This document shows, piece after piece, positions 55,970-64,000 of a stretch of DNA of 64,000 bases (position 1 is the first letter of the stretch; each line of letters opens with the position of its first letter). Source of the DNA: Jannaschia donghaensis (GTDB taxonomy: Bacteria > Pseudomonadota > Alphaproteobacteria > Rhodobacterales > Rhodobacteraceae); the NCBI RefSeq assembly GCF_001403795.1, contig NZ_CXSU01000012.1, positions 27,757-91,756 on the forward strand, read 5' to 3'. The position numbers and the translations under genes were made by a program. Under the pieces are notes generated by a model, which was not told where the DNA came from, did not search any database, and worked only from the letters and a program-made list of their open reading frames with translations.

Positions 55970-56980
55970 ATGACCGACGCCCCCGACCTGAGCACCCTGA
56001 CCGCGATCCGCACGGCCCTTGCCGCAGCCCCCGCTGCCGATGATGCGGCCCGTACCGGCGCGGCCGAGCGTAATGCGCAGCTGACCAAGCCGCCGGGCGC
56101 GTTGGGTCGTCTGGAGGATCTGGCGGGGTGGTACGCGGCCTGGGTCGGCGACGCGCGGCCGCGCATCACGCAGCCGCAGGTCCTGGTCTTCGCGGGCAAC
56201 CACGGCGTCGCCGCGCAGGGCGTCAGTGCCTTTCCGCCCGAAGTGACGGTGCAGATGGTCGCAAATTTCAAAGCGGGCGGCGCGGCCATCAATCAGCTGT
56301 CCGATCTGGCCGGGGCGACGCTGGGTGTCCACGCGCTCGACCTCGACACGCCGACGGCCGATTTCACCCAAGGGCCCGCGATGACGGAAGACGAGGTTTG
56401 CGCCGCCTTCGCTTTGGGCTGGACCGCGGTCGATCCGCAGGCCGACCTGGTAGTGACCGGAGAAATGGGCATCGGCAACACCACCTCGGCCGCCGCAATC
56501 GCCGCCGCGCTTCTGGGCGGTGACGGATGGGCCGGACGCGGCACGGGCGTCGACGATGCGGGCCTGGCGCGCAAGCAGGCCGCCATCACCGCTGGTCTCG
56601 CCGCCAATCCGGGCCGTTCGGGGCTGGCGGTGTTGGCAGGCCTGGGGGGACGTGAATTGGCCGCAATGGCCGGGGCCATTGCGGGGGCGCGGGCGCACCG
56701 GATCCCGGTCATCCTCGATGGGTTCATCTGCTCGGCTGCGGCCCTGTGTCTGCACGCCGAAGATGCGGCTGCTTTGGATCACTGCGTCGCCGGGCACCTG
56801 TCGGCGGAAGGCGCGCACGCCCGTCTGCTGGAGGCGCTTGGCAAGACGCCACTTCTGTCGCTGGGCCTGCGTCTGGGCGAGGGGTCGGGCGCCGCGCTGG
56901 CGATTCAGATCCTCAAGAGCGCATTGGTTTGCCATTCCGGCATGGCGACGTTCGAGGAAGCGGGCGTGGCGGCCGGCTGA
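55970..56980 (+). CDS. cobT: nicotinate-nucleotide--dimethylbenzimidazole phosphoribosyltransferase
   Basis: 336 aa. Makes alpha-ribazole 5'-phosphate from DMB and nicotinate mononucleotide, supplying the lower ligand used after Cob[52 protein letters not shown] and the catalytic Glu in [18 protein letters not shown] are present. Divergent from cobS. Confidence 0.97.
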   Translation: MTDAPDLSTLTAIRTALAAAPAADDAARTGAAERNAQLTKPPGALGRLEDLAGWYAAWVGDARPRITQPQVLVFAGNHGVAAQGVSAFPPEVTVQMVANFKAGGAAINQLSDLAGATLGVHALDLDTPTADFTQGPAMTEDEVCAAFALGWTAVDPQADLVVTGEMGIGNTTSAAAIAAALLGGDGWAGRGTGVDDAGLARKQAAITAGLAANPGRSGLAVLAGLGGRELAAMAGAIAGARAHRIPVILDGFICSAAALCLHAEDAAALDHCVAGHLSAEGAHARLLEALGKTPLLSLGLRLGEGSGAALAIQILKSALVCHSGMATFEEAGVAAG

Positions 56981-56990
56981 CCGACCGTCC

Positions 56991-57473
56991 TCAGCGCAGC
57001 GGTCCGTCGCGGTCCGCGACCATGAACGACAGCGCGTCGGCCACGATCTTGGTGTCGGCCCCGCCCGTCACCCCGCCGATGCCGACGCGGCGACCGACGC
57101 GCCACCACATGCCCGGCACCCAGGCCCGGCCGATGGGCCGCTTCAGGCGGATCAGGAAGCCGTTCGACGGCTTGAAGCTGAACAAAGCGCGATCCACCGA
57201 CGCAATATCGTCGAGGGGGGCGATCGGCCTGCCGTCCTCCGAGAAAAGGCCATCCTCGCGCAGCACGATCGCCTGTGCGGACCCGCGCCAACCCTTCTGC
57301 GCCAAGGCAAGGGCGGCGACGCCAAGCACGATCAGGAACAGCAGCCAAAGCGGGTTCGACGGCGGATGCATCACCGCCAGCCACAACAGCAGAAATCCCA
57401 GCAGGACCTGAATGGCCAGGCCTATCGCGCGGCGCGGGGTCGAAGGTCGCAGGATGTGCATCGCGTCAGACAT
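56991..57473 (-). CDS. membrane protein of unknown function with PH-like C-terminal half
   Basis: 160 aa. Two membrane helices near the N terminus (IGLAIQVLLGFLLLWLAVM and WLLFLIVLGVAALALAQ) are followed by a beta-rich part (AIVLREDGLFSEDGRPIAPL, then SNGFLIRLKRPIGRAWVPGM) in the manner of bacterial PH-like membrane domains. No family I can name. Converges on cobT. Confidence 0.7.
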   Translation of the reverse strand: MSDAMHILRPSTPRRAIGLAIQVLLGFLLLWLAVMHPPSNPLWLLFLIVLGVAALALAQKGWRGSAQAIVLREDGLFSEDGRPIAPLDDIASVDRALFSFKPSNGFLIRLKRPIGRAWVPGMWWRVGRRVGIGGVTGGADTKIVADALSFMVADRDGPLR

Positions 57474-57587
57474 GCCCCGCCCTAGCGTCCCGCGCGGGTC
57501 TGCACAACGATGGTTCGCGGCCGCGCGTTGCCGTGCGCGGGCCGGGTCCCTACCTTTGCGTCAACACCAAACATGAAAGGATACGCC

Positions 57588-58499
57588 ATGTCCCTGCGTC
57601 CCGTTCTCGAAACCCGCGCCGCGCAACCGCACATCGAAGGGGCCGGCGTCCACCTGCACCGGGCCTTCGGCTTTGGCGACCCGAGCGAGCAGGACCCGTT
57701 CCTGTTGTTCGATGATTTTCGCGGCGATCACCCCGATATGTATTCCAAGGGCTTTCCCTGGCATCCGCACCGGGGGATCGAAACGATCACCTATGTCCTG
57801 GATGGAGAGGTCGAGCACGGCGACTCGCTGGGCAACCGGGGCACCCTCGGGGCCGGATCGGTTCAGTGGATGACCGCCGGGTCGGGCATTCTGCATCAGG
57901 AGATGCCGCGCGGAAACGCCGCCGGTCAGATGCATGGATTTCAGCTTTGGGCCAATCTACCGGGCAGCCTCAAGATGACGGCACCGCGGTATCAGGACAT
58001 CCAGGGCTCCGACATCCCCGAGGTGATCGACGACGACGGCACGGCCGTGAAGGTCATCATGGGCGAGCTGTGGGGCACCAAGGGCCCGGTTGACGGCATC
58101 GCCGCCGATCCGTCGTACCTCGATATTTCGGTCCCGCCGGGCGTGAAGAAGACCTTCAAGGTCGACACCTACCGTCAGACCTTTGCCTATGTCTTTGCGG
58201 GGGCGGGTGCGTTTTCCGACGCCAGCGCGCCGCAGGGTGTGCTGATCGAAAAGGACGTGATGGGGCAGGAGGTCAACATCCGCGACCTGTCGGGCAACCG
58301 CACGCTGGTCCGCTTCGGCACCGGGGACGAGATCACCGTTCAGGCCTCAGAGGAGGGGGTGCGCTTCCTTCTGGTGTCGGGTGCCCCGATCAAGGAGCCT
58401 GTCGCCTGGCACGGCCCCATCGTGATGAACACGCAGGCCGAGTTGCAACAGGCGATGAAGGATCTGCGCAACGGCACGTTCATTCAGCCGGCGCACTGA
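57588..58499 (+). CDS. pirin family protein
   Basis: 303 aa bicupin. The N-terminal metal site is HPHRGIETITYVLDGEVEH with the later HQEMPRGNA; VMGELWGTKGPV and WHGPIVMNT follow. Pirins bind Fe or other metals; some oxidise flavonols (quercetinase), others act as redox cofactors. AAAGGA precedes ATG 57588. Confidence 0.95.
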   Translation: MSLRPVLETRAAQPHIEGAGVHLHRAFGFGDPSEQDPFLLFDDFRGDHPDMYSKGFPWHPHRGIETITYVLDGEVEHGDSLGNRGTLGAGSVQWMTAGSGILHQEMPRGNAAGQMHGFQLWANLPGSLKMTAPRYQDIQGSDIPEVIDDDGTAVKVIMGELWGTKGPVDGIAADPSYLDISVPPGVKKTFKVDTYRQTFAYVFAGAGAFSDASAPQGVLIEKDVMGQEVNIRDLSGNRTLVRFGTGDEITVQASEEGVRFLLVSGAPIKEPVAWHGPIVMNTQAELQQAMKDLRNGTFIQPAH

Positions 58500-58551
58500 C
58501 CCACGCGGCGGGGCGTTGTGCCTCGTTTTGGAACGTCAAAACCATAAGAAG

Positions 58552-58570
58552 GGGCGGTCAGCCGCCCTTT
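58552..58570. terminator. short hairpin between convergent pirin and rsgA, weak terminator
   Basis: GGGCGG (58552-58557) pairs with CCGCCC (58562-58567) and is followed by TTT on the plus strand and CTTCTTATGGTTTT on the minus strand. It overlaps the last codons of rsgA. Stem is short, so this is tentative. Confidence 0.35.
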
Positions 58571-59589
58571 CCCAACCGCGCGCGCCGGTCGCGGATGCCT
58601 TCGGCGCGTTCCTTTTCGTCCCAGCGGCGGCCCGACAGGCTTTGGGTGTTGAACGTGTCCTCGGCCACCAGCACCTGCCAGCGTTCGACCCGTTTCGCGT
58701 CGATTTCTCCGTCCGCCAAGGCGGCCTTGATGGCGCAGCCCGGCTCCTGCGCGTGGGCGCAATCGCGGAACTTGCAGGTGGCCGCCAGCGCCTCCAGATC
58801 GGCGAACAGAACCGCCAGGCCCCCTGCGGTGTCCGTCAGCTGCAACTCCCGCATCCCCGGCGTGTCCACGACCAGCGCCCCGTTCGCCAATCGGTGCATC
58901 TGACGGTGCGTCGTGGTGTGCCGGCCCCGGTGGTCGGCTTCGCGCGCGGGCTGTGTCGCGATTTCGGGCCCGTCGGACAGGGCATTCACCAACGTCGATT
59001 TCCCGACGCCGGAAGAGCCGAGGAACACGACCGTCCGCCCCGCCGCGCACCACCGCGCCAGCTTGTCCCGCGGCTCCGGCCCCCGCGCGTCCAGCGTCAC
59101 GACCGCGACCTGGTCGGAGATGGTGCGCGCGGCGGCCTCCAGGGTGGCGACATCTTCGCTCAGGTCCGGTTTCGTGATCACGATCACCGCTTCGGCCCCC
59201 GCCTCCAGCGTCAGCGCAACATACCGCTCCAACCGTGCCACGTTGAATTCGCGCGTGGCAGAGGTGACGACGAACACGGTGTCGACATTGGCCGCGATGG
59301 CCTGAACCTCGTGCCCCTTGCCGGGCGCGCGGCGCTTGATCAGGCTGAACCGGTCCAGAACGGTCGAATTGGAGGGGAGGTCCGGGTCGAACACGACCCA
59401 GTCGCCCACCGTCGCATTCACCGAAGGCGGCACACGCACCTCACCCATCGGCCCATGCGCCTGCGCGCCGCTGCGATGCACTTCCATGACCCGCACGGCC
59501 CGCGTCGTCTCGGCGACCTGGTCGGCGAAGAACGCCTGCCAACCAAGATCGGGGAGTGTCGGACCGGTGGGGACGGGCGTGTCGGACAT
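58558..59589 (-). CDS. rsgA: ribosome small-subunit-dependent GTPase RsgA
   Basis: 343 aa. Matures and checks the 30S subunit. Circularly permuted GTPase: G4 ITKPDLS comes before G1 GSSGVGKSTLVNAL near residue 190, and G3 DTPGM follows. The N-terminal OB fold is before, and the zinc finger CKFRDCAHAQEPGC near 290 holds two CxxxxC-type pairs with His. GRHTTTHRQMHRL is the switch region. ATG 59589 (MSDTPVPTGPTLPDLG). Confidence 0.96.
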   Translation of the reverse strand: MSDTPVPTGPTLPDLGWQAFFADQVAETTRAVRVMEVHRSGAQAHGPMGEVRVPPSVNATVGDWVVFDPDLPSNSTVLDRFSLIKRRAPGKGHEVQAIAANVDTVFVVTSATREFNVARLERYVALTLEAGAEAVIVITKPDLSEDVATLEAAARTISDQVAVVTLDARGPEPRDKLARWCAAGRTVVFLGSSGVGKSTLVNALSDGPEIATQPAREADHRGRHTTTHRQMHRLANGALVVDTPGMRELQLTDTAGGLAVLFADLEALAATCKFRDCAHAQEPGCAIKAALADGEIDAKRVERWQVLVAEDTFNTQSLSGRRWDEKERAEGIRDRRARLGKGG

Positions 59590-59752
59590 GCGCGGGCCTC
59601 TCCTGTGCTGGTTCTCAGGTCGCACGGCACCGCGGGCGGGGCAAGGGTTCAGGCAGGCCCGCGCAGTGGCGAAGCGATGCGGCAAATTTCGGCGGAAGGT
59701 GACGCCAGCCCGGCATCTGGCAATCCGATCCGCGGGGCGATACTGCGTGATC

Positions 59753-60514
59753 ATGTTGAACACGATCCGCCACGGGACGCCGACCGACCGTCCGCCGCTG
59801 CTTATCGCGCATGGCCTGTTCGGGTCGGCGCGCAACTGGGGCGTCATTGCAAAACGCCTGTCGTCGGACCGCGAGGTCATTGCCGTCGACATGCGCAACC
59901 ACGGCGACAGCCCATGGTTCGACACACACTCCTATCCCGACATGGCGCAGGACCTGGCCGCCGTCATCGGCGATACGCCGCACGACGTTCTGGGCCATTC
60001 GATGGGCGGCAAGGCGGCAATGGTCTTGGCACTGACCGAACCGGACAGGGTCAATCGCCTGATCGTCGCCGACATTGCGCCCGTCGCCTATGGCCACACG
60101 CAGACGCATCTGATCGAAGCCTTGCGCGCCGTCGACCTGACCCGCGTGACCCGTCGATCCGACGCGGCGGCGCAGCTGGCCGACGTGCCCGATGACGGGA
60201 CGCGTGCGTTCCTGCTGCAATCGCTGGACGCGGGTGAAAAGCGCTGGGCGCTGAACCTCGACGTGCTGGAGACGGAAATGCCGAACATCATCGGTTTCCC
60301 GGATGTCTCCGGCCCCGTCGACACGCCCGCATTCTTCCTGTCGGGCGGGGAAAGCGACTACGTGCGTCCCGATCACCGCGACACCATCAAGACGCTGTTT
60401 CCGAACGCACGCTTCGCAAAAATTCCCGAAGCGCACCATTGGCTGCACGCCGAGAACCCGCGCGCGTTCGAGGCCGCCTGCCGCGCCTTCCTCGACGCGC
60501 CGGACGCCGCCTAG
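59753..60514 (+). CDS. alpha/beta-fold esterase, YbfF-like
   Basis: 253 aa. [20 protein letters not shown] and [11 protein letters not shown], nucleophile [14 protein letters not shown], and the His in [11 protein letters not shown] match YbfF/short-chain esterases. Cytoplasmic, substrate unknown. Start ATG 59753 (GTG 59747 in frame is possible). Its TAG stop overlaps the antisense folD stop through CTAG. Confidence 0.9.
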   Translation: MLNTIRHGTPTDRPPLLIAHGLFGSARNWGVIAKRLSSDREVIAVDMRNHGDSPWFDTHSYPDMAQDLAAVIGDTPHDVLGHSMGGKAAMVLALTEPDRVNRLIVADIAPVAYGHTQTHLIEALRAVDLTRVTRRSDAAAQLADVPDDGTRAFLLQSLDAGEKRWALNLDVLETEMPNIIGFPDVSGPVDTPAFFLSGGESDYVRPDHRDTIKTLFPNARFAKIPEAHHWLHAENPRAFEAACRAFLDAPDAA

Positions 60515-61407
60515 GCCGTCAAGCCCTGCGGCTCCTCCAGCCCATGCGCCCGGCAGCAGGCGGTCAGCGTATTGGCCAGCAGGCATGCGATGGTCATTGG
60601 GCCGACGCCACCCGGCACGGGCGTGATGGCCCCGGCAACTTCGGCGCAGCTGTCGAAATCGCAATCGCCCAGCAGCCGTGATTTCCCCGGTTTGTCGGGG
60701 TGCGGCCCCCGTGTGATGCCGACGTCGATGACCGTCGCGCCCGGCTTGACCCAGTCGCCCCGCACCATCTGCGCGCGTCCGACGGCCGCCACCAGGATAT
60801 CGGCCCGCCGACACACCTCGGCCAGGTCCTGCGTCCGCGAATGCGCGATCGTCACGGTGCAGTTTTCCCGCAGGAGAAGTTGCGCCATCGGCTTGCCAAA
60901 AAGGTTCGAGCGTCCGATCACCACCGCATCCAGGCCCGTCATATCGCCCAGCTGATCGCGCAGCAGCATCAGGCACCCCAGCGGCGTGCAACTCACCAGG
61001 GCATCGCCGCCGGTGGCCAGAAGACCGGCATTGGTTACGCTCAACCCATCCACATCCTTGGCGGGATCGATCCGGGCAACCGTCCGGCGTTCATCCAGAT
61101 GCGCAGGTACCGGAAACTGGCACAGAATACCGTGGACCGCCGGATCGGCGTTCAGCCGGTCGATCAACGCGAACAGATCCCCCTCCGAGGTATCCGCCGG
61201 AAGCCGATGCTCGAAGGACGTCATGCCCACTTCGATGGTCGCCCTGTGCTTGTGGCCGACATAAACTTCGCTGGCCGGATCCTCCCCGACCAGAACGACG
61301 GCGAGACCGGGCGTGATGCCGGCGGCTTTCACACGCTCCACCTCGGTCGTCACCTGACCCCGCACCCCGGCCGCAAAGGCCTTCCCGTCGATGATGGTCG
61401 CCGTCAT
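60511..61407 (-). CDS. folD: methylenetetrahydrofolate dehydrogenase/methenyl-THF cyclohydrolase
   Basis: 298 aa. Interconverts methylene-, methenyl- and 10-formyl-THF. The catalytic Lys lies in the [14 protein letters not shown] segment, [13 protein letters not shown] is the second signature, and [17 protein letters not shown] and [16 protein letters not shown] mark the NADP site and C terminus. It is next to fhs on the same strand, and the 11-bp repeat element lies 24 bases upstream. Confidence 0.97.
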   Translation of the reverse strand: MTATIIDGKAFAAGVRGQVTTEVERVKAAGITPGLAVVLVGEDPASEVYVGHKHRATIEVGMTSFEHRLPADTSEGDLFALIDRLNADPAVHGILCQFPVPAHLDERRTVARIDPAKDVDGLSVTNAGLLATGGDALVSCTPLGCLMLLRDQLGDMTGLDAVVIGRSNLFGKPMAQLLLRENCTVTIAHSRTQDLAEVCRRADILVAAVGRAQMVRGDWVKPGATVIDVGITRGPHPDKPGKSRLLGDCDFDSCAEVAGAITPVPGGVGPMTIACLLANTLTACCRAHGLEEPQGLTA

Positions 61408-61430
61408 TCGTCGTTCCTCGCTTACCGTTA

Positions 61431-61472
61431 ACGTCCGACGTAGATCACCCGTCGGTCACCCGTAGATCACCC
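61431..61472 (-). repeat. upstream element, copy 2: three tandem 11-bp repeats plus GTCGGACGT, before folD
   Basis: On the minus strand GGGTGATCTAC (61472-61462), GGGTGACCGAC (61461-61451), GGGTGATCTAC (61450-61440), then GTCGGACGT (61439-61431), same order and direction as the copy at 11566-11607. It ends 24 bases before the folD start, where an operator or promoter would act. Nothing similar was noticed elsewhere in the window. Confidence 0.7.
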
Positions 61473-61522
61473 GCCGCATTTGTCCGCCGATGACCCGTTC
61501 CGCCACGTTTCCATGGCTGTTC

Positions 61523-61555
61523 GGCGTCAACCTTGCGTTTAACAAGGTTAACGCC
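61523..61555 (-). terminator. long inverted repeat after fhs
   Basis: GGCGTCAACCTTG (61523-61535) and CAAGGTTAACGCC (61543-61555) form a 13-bp stem with one position that is a G-U wobble in minus-strand RNA and a seven-base loop. It lies 18 bases beyond the fhs stop, so it could stop or protect the fhs transcript before folD. No T-run follows, so it may be an mRNA-end stabiliser or operator rather than a classic terminator. Confidence 0.45.
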
Positions 61556-61573
61556 GGATCGTCCGCGATGCCG

Positions 61574-63250
61574 TCAGAAAAGTCCCTCGACCTCGCCCGC
61601 ATCGTTCAAGCGGATGTTTTCCGCACTGGGCACGCGGGGCAGGCCGGGCATGGTCATGATGTCGCCGCAGACCGCCACGACAAAGCCCGCGCCGGCCGAC
61701 AACCGCACTTCGCGCACCGGCACCGAATGGCCCGTTGGCGCCCCGCGCAAGGTCGGATCGGTGCTGAACGAATACTGCGTCTTTGCCATGCAGACCGGCA
61801 GATGGCCGTAGCCCTGTTCTTCCCAATCTTTCAACTGGTTGCGGATCTTGGCATCCGCCAGAACTTCGTCCGCGTGATAGATGCGCTTGGCGATGGTTTC
61901 CATTTTCTGGAACAGCGGCATCTCGTCTGGATAGAGCGGTGCGAAATTCGACACACCCGAATCCGCGATCTCCGCAACGCGGGTGGCAAGGTCGGCGCTG
62001 CCCTTCGATCCGTCCGCCCAGTGACGCGACACGATGGCCTCCGACCCTTGGCTGACGACGTAGTCTTTTACGGCCTGCACTTCGGCGTCGCTGTCCCCGG
62101 TGAAATGGTTGATGGCCACGACGACCGGCACGCCGAACGATTTCACGTTACCGATGTGCCGCCCCAGGTTGGCGCAGCCCGCCTTCACCGCATCCACGTT
62201 TTCGTCCCCAAGGTCCGCCTTGGCGATCCCGCCGTTCATCTTCATCGCGCGCACCGTCGCGACCAGAACCACGCAATCTGGCGCGATGCCGGCCTTCCGG
62301 CATTTGATGTTCATGAATTTCTCGGCCCCCAGGTCCGCCCCGAACCCGGCTTCCGTCACCACATAGTCCGCCAGCTTCAGCGCGGTGGTCGTCGCGATGA
62401 CCGAGTTGCAGCCGTGGGCGATGTTGGCAAAGGGGCCGCCGTGCACGAAGGCCGGATTGTTCTCCAGCGTCTGAACCAGATTGGGCTGCATTGCGTCCTT
62501 GAGCAGAACCGTCATCGCGCCGTCGGCCTTGATGTCGCGGGCGAAGACCGGCGTGCGGTCGCGGCGGTATGCGACGATCATATTGCCCAGCCGACGCTCC
62601 AGATCCTTCAGATCGGTCGCCAGACACAGGCACGCCATCACCTCGGACGCGACGGTGATGTCGAACCCGGCCTCGCGCGGGAAGCCGTTGGCGACCCCAC
62701 CCAGGCTGGCCGTGATCTGGCGCAGCGCGCGGTCATTCATGTCGACCACACGCCGCCAGACGACGCGACGGATATCGATGTCCAGTTCGTTGCCCCAATA
62801 CACGTGATTGTCGATCATCGCCGACAACAGGGAATGCGCGGAGGTGATAGCGTGGAAATCGCCGGTGAAATGCAGGTTCATTTCCTCCATCGGCACGACC
62901 TGCGCGTATCCACCGCCCGCGGCCCCGCCCTTCATCCCGAAGTTCGGCCCGAGCGACGCTTCGCGGATGCAGATCATCGCCTTCTTGCCGATCGCGTTCA
63001 GCCCGTCGCCCAGACCCACCGTCGTCGTCGTTTTGCCTTCGCCCGCGGGCGTCGGATTGATCGCCGTCACCAGGATCAACTTGCCGTTCGGCTTGGATTT
63101 GGTGCTGTCGATGAACGCCTGGCTGACCTTCGCCTTGTCGTGGCCGTATGGCAGCAGATCGTCCGCGCCGATGCCCAGCATGTCGCCGATTTCAAGGATG
63201 GGCCGCTTGCTTGCCGCCCGTGCGATTTCGATGTCGGTCTTGTGGGTCAT
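61574..63250 (-). CDS. fhs: formate--tetrahydrofolate ligase
   Basis: 558 aa. ATP-dependent formation of 10-formyl-THF from formate. N-terminal [20 protein letters not shown] (P-loop near 62) and [18 protein letters not shown], then [20 protein letters not shown] and [20 protein letters not shown]. Together with folD it feeds or drains the C1 pool. GGAGACC precedes ATG 63250. Confidence 0.98.
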   Translation of the reverse strand: MTHKTDIEIARAASKRPILEIGDMLGIGADDLLPYGHDKAKVSQAFIDSTKSKPNGKLILVTAINPTPAGEGKTTTTVGLGDGLNAIGKKAMICIREASLGPNFGMKGGAAGGGYAQVVPMEEMNLHFTGDFHAITSAHSLLSAMIDNHVYWGNELDIDIRRVVWRRVVDMNDRALRQITASLGGVANGFPREAGFDITVASEVMACLCLATDLKDLERRLGNMIVAYRRDRTPVFARDIKADGAMTVLLKDAMQPNLVQTLENNPAFVHGGPFANIAHGCNSVIATTTALKLADYVVTEAGFGADLGAEKFMNIKCRKAGIAPDCVVLVATVRAMKMNGGIAKADLGDENVDAVKAGCANLGRHIGNVKSFGVPVVVAINHFTGDSDAEVQAVKDYVVSQGSEAIVSRHWADGSKGSADLATRVAEIADSGVSNFAPLYPDEMPLFQKMETIAKRIYHADEVLADAKIRNQLKDWEEQGYGHLPVCMAKTQYSFSTDPTLRGAPTGHSVPVREVRLSAGAGFVVAVCGDIMTMPGLPRVPSAENIRLNDAGEVEGLF

Positions 63251-63524
63251 CGCGAAAGGTCTCCTCTTCGGGCCCGGAATGCCACAACGCCTAGGGGCAA
63301 GGGCAGGGGGGCGAGGTGTTGAAAACCGACATTCTGCGTCGTTCCGACGCCGCCCACGCCCGCCGCGAAGCGGATCGGAAACTGCGCGCCCGGGGCGGCG
63401 TCATCCGACCTCATGCAAATTGTCTGCCGAATCGCGGAACCGAAAGGATTTGTTAGGTGTTAGGCCTGCAAGAAAGACATTCGATACCGGCAACAATACG
63501 CCGACCTGCCCCTAGGAGCCTGCC

Positions 63525-63608
63525 ATGACTGCCACCAAACTTTTCATTCACGCCGGTTTTGTCGCCGGTTTCAGCCTTGCCATGCTGACCGGCCTGGCGC
63601 TCGCCTGA
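63525..63608 (+). CDS. 27-aa hydrophobic peptide gene with own terminator
   Basis: Reads MTATKLFIHAGFVAGFSLAM then LTGLALA: one hydrophobic helix with a Lys near its start. AGGAG stands seven bases before the ATG, and a strong intrinsic terminator follows 30 bases after the stop. The unit is thus a self-contained small transcript between fhs and the MOSC gene. Could be a membrane peptide, a toxin-like peptide or an sRNA with an incidental ORF; I cannot decide. Confidence 0.55.
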   Translation: MTATKLFIHAGFVAGFSLAMLTGLALA

Positions 63609-63637
63609 GCCAAGCCGACCAACATTGATTTCGAATG

Positions 63638-63663
63638 ACGCCGGGCTGCAACCCGGCGTTTTT
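63638..63663 (+). terminator. intrinsic terminator after the 27-aa ORF
   Basis: ACGCCGGG (63638-63645) and CCCGGCGT (63652-63659) form an 8-bp stem with loop CTGCAA, followed by TTTTT on the plus strand. It also lies at the 3' end of the minus-strand MOSC gene, where the hairpin (but not the T-run) could help end that transcript. Confidence 0.85.
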
Positions 63664-64000
63664 CATGCGCCGTGCCATGCCCGTTGATCGGGAATGTGCA
63701 GGCGGACCGGATCGCCGATGCGGATCACACCTTCCCGCTCAACCCAGGCCGTAACGCCCCGCTTGCCACCGGCGGCCGCCTTGAACGCGCGTCCATGCCC
63801 GGGTGCATCCGCCTCGATCACAGGGATCGGCAGGGTACAGGGCCGGTTTTCCATATCGACGGTCACGGTGGCCCCCTCCGCGATCTGCAGGCGGGAGGAC
63901 GGGGGCAGATGCGTCAGATCGGGAATTCCGGACACGACCATCGTCGCGCCGATCCAGGCCGGATCGAAATCATCCAGCCCCATTTTTGCGGCGATCTCGG
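63663..64000 (-). CDS. MOSC-domain protein, 5' end outside the window
   Basis: About 112 codons visible; the frame stays open to the right edge (EIAAKMGLDDFDPAWIGATM), so the start lies beyond. The piece contains VSGIPDLTHLPPSSRLQI, ENRPCTLP with the conserved Cys, KRGVTAWVEREGVI and GDPVRLHIP, the ending of a MOSC (molybdenum cofactor sulfurase C-terminal) domain. Such proteins carry sulfur or act as Mo-cofactor-dependent reductases. The internal ATG at 63983 is unlikely to be the start. Confidence 0.85.
   Translation of the reverse strand, partial: EIAAKMGLDDFDPAWIGATMVVSGIPDLTHLPPSSRLQIAEGATVTVDMENRPCTLPIPVIEADAPGHGRAFKAAAGGKRGVTAWVEREGVIRIGDPVRLHIPDQRAWHGA

Noticed and set aside
60511..60514. 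Shared CTAG stop of the esterase and folD genes as a special signal
   Set aside because: A simple four-base convergent overlap through a palindrome, expected in compact genomes.

Overview
The window is high-GC alphaproteobacterial chromosome, most likely family Rhodobacteraceae. The pointers are gcrA, CtrA-type TTAA-N7-TTAAC sites, the ethylmalonyl-CoA/serine-cycle lyase mcl1, phosphatidylcholine synthase (pcs) beside psd-pssA, and the aerobic, CobN-dependent B12 route. I see no tRNA, rRNA, insertion sequence, prophage or CRISPR array. Most of it is ordinary, densely packed housekeeping and metabolic DNA, with many 1-4 nt start/stop overlaps (TGATG, ATGA, GTGA).

Layout. 1-9.7 kb: a partial YcjF-like membrane protein, a cNBD/thioredoxin-reductase-like fusion without its CxxC, a large DUF2339 membrane protein, ileS, an antibiotic-kinase-like gene and a DUF3253 gene. 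9.75-10.85 kb: about 1.1 kb with no intact gene, only broken reading frames on the minus strand. 10.86-20.3 kb: a B12 region with cobO, cobN, cobW and a HupE/UreJ-type metal permease under a cobalamin riboswitch, interrupted by psuG on the other strand and by small unknown genes. 20.5-25.4 kb: smc, a YbjN-like gene and a transglutaminase-like gene. 25.4-27.6 kb: a second B12 unit, DUF1636-cobC-cobD. 27.8-38 kb: a receiver-like protein, a glutathionyl-hydroquinone-reductase-like GST, greA, a TauD-like dioxygenase/HAD pair, argH with a tiny lipoprotein gene, a TlpA-like thioredoxin, mcl1, a LytS-type membrane protein with a degenerate GGDEF-like domain, and accA. 38-49 kb: an M48 protease, a PHB-depolymerase-like hydrolase, msrB, yrhK, rimO, an AsmA-like gene, psd-pssA, gcrA, a lone ABC-2 permease and a serine hydrolase. 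48.4-57 kb: a DMT transporter, argF-argD, a cytochrome P460-like protein, pcs, an endonuclease/exonuclease/phosphatase protein, a DnaJ/TerB protein, and the divergent pair cobS/cobT. 57-64 kb: pirin, rsgA, an alpha/beta hydrolase, folD, fhs, a 27-aa ORF with its own terminator, and a partial MOSC protein.

How genes work together. Four separated loci serve cobalamin synthesis: metal uptake and insertion (hupE, cobW, cobN), adenosylation (cobO), aminopropanol arm and cobinamide formation (cobC, cobD), and lower-ligand activation and attachment (cobT, cobS). folD and fhs interconvert C1-tetrahydrofolates, and mcl1 belongs to the ethylmalonyl-CoA cycle. argD, argF and argH are three arginine steps. 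psd, pssA and pcs make the PE and PC phospholipids.

The least explained signal is a pair of near-identical upstream elements. Each has three tandem 11-bp GGGTGATC-type repeats followed by GTCGGACGT. One lies ahead of a small lipoprotein gene (11566-11607), the other about 50 kb away ahead of folD (61431-61472, opposite strand). Other points are an RBS-sequestering hairpin behind the B12 riboswitch, a terminator-like hairpin between hupE and cobW, argH and tlpA start codons that overlap head to head, and several very short ORFs with strong ribosome binding sites.
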